64,000 bases of DNA from Solimonas terrae (GTDB lineage: Bacteria; Pseudomonadota; Gammaproteobacteria; Nevskiales; Nevskiaceae): positions 489,182-553,181 of the forward strand of contig NZ_JAAMOW010000002.1 in NCBI RefSeq assembly GCF_011067135.1, given 5' to 3'. A program made the translations under genes and the position numbers. The notes under the pieces are model-generated. The model was given only the letters and a program-made list of their open reading frames with translations. It had not been told where the DNA came from and ran no database searches. Below are positions 63,861-64,000 of this stretch, one piece after another; the first letter of the stretch is position 1, and every line of letters begins with the position of its first letter.

Positions 63861-64000
63861 GGACAAAAGGGGTCGGAGTCTGACCTATCCCCCCGAAAGT
63901 CACTCAATGATGAGCACAGATTGCGTGTACTGTCTGACGATTCGAGCGACATCGTCCAGACAGCTGAGCGGTAATCGGTTGCGGGTGAATTGGACAAGCA
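63861..64000. other. Intergenic tail with a GGGGTCGGAGTC-type motif
   Basis: After the small gene the last 140 bases contain AAAGGGGTCGGAGTCTGACC followed by a run of C. Such motifs are common at the edges of repeat or transposase-linked sequences in proteobacteria, and GGTCGGAGTCTGACC is itself nearly palindromic. I see no convincing gene; a minus-strand frame across it is short and compositionally unlike a gene. Confidence 0.35.

Noticed and set aside
63773..63997. Minus-strand 74-codon frame at the right edge
   Set aside because: It runs through the antisense of the candidate immunity gene and a repeat-like GGGGTCGGAGTC motif; the composition is not gene-like.

Overview
The window is GC-rich, densely coded chromosomal DNA from a Gram-negative, flagellated, aerobic proteobacterium. 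Several things point to a gammaproteobacterium of the Xanthomonadales/Nevskiales type: a HexR-controlled zwf-pgl/edd-eda block with two recognisable HexR operators, a fliS-PilZ-regulator-rpoN-fleQ flagellar control block, a TonB-dependent receptor, VolA-like lipase and DUF1302 outer-membrane proteins, and LutABC. The taxonomic placement is inference; no rRNA is present.

Region 1 (1-7704): sugar acid and lactate use. A truncated L-rhamnonate dehydratase, a 2-keto-3-deoxy-rhamnonate dehydrogenase-like SDR and a 2,4-diketo acid hydrolase (FAH family) form the end of the non-phosphorylative L-rhamnose route, which yields pyruvate and L-lactate. A GbpR-like LysR regulator and lutACB (L-lactate to pyruvate) follow. 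Between them lies about 1.5 kb of non-coding repeats: three copies of a roughly 0.4-kb unit, one carrying a 46-unit hexanucleotide microsatellite.

Region 2 (7701-32643): a large catabolic regulon, the most interesting part of the window. A minus-strand operon runs from a TonB receptor through a quinone reductase-like flavoprotein, an ACAD10/11-like dehydrogenase, an APH-type kinase, a DUF6285-like small protein and an alpha/beta hydrolase to a MarR regulator. A divergent plus-strand operon encodes an acyl-CoA dehydrogenase, a multifunctional enzyme with two SCP2 domains, an SCP-x thiolase, an alpha-methylacyl-CoA racemase, an acyl-CoA synthetase, a GMC oxidase and a second CoA-transferase. 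Around these lie a cytochrome P450, a GST, a carotenoid-biosynthesis-like membrane protein, a DoxX-like protein, an HMG-CoA lyase, and a VOC/membrane/cytochrome c operon. Five promoter regions share one 17-bp dyad, TGTSAAG-N3-CTTSACA, probably the operator of the MarR protein. Together the genes look like uptake and oxidation of a methyl-branched (isoprenoid or sterol-side-chain-like) compound, including a phosphorylation-dependent step on a 4-hydroxyacyl-CoA. The actual substrate is unknown.

Region 3 (32713-38517): Entner-Doudoroff and oxidative pentose phosphate entry. zwf-pgl-hexR diverges from edd-eda, with a HexR-like site in front of each.

Region 4 (38595-43729): flagellar regulation: fliS, a PilZ-like protein, a NarL-type regulator with Glu at the phosphoacceptor position, rpoN, a CheY-like receiver and a FleQ-like sigma-54 activator.

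Region 5 (43769-54775): a DUF1338 dioxygenase, SCO1 and CtaG copper/oxidase assembly proteins, a nested palindromic element, an ABC export operon ending in a PCuAC copper chaperone, a small membrane protein, an atypical SDR and glpD.

Region 6 (55013-64000): a VolA-like lipoprotein lipase and a DUF1302 outer-membrane protein closed by a strong terminator, then an exported RHS-repeat protein whose last 100 or so codons, and the small overlapping gene after it, are clearly AT-richer, as in polymorphic toxin/immunity pairs.
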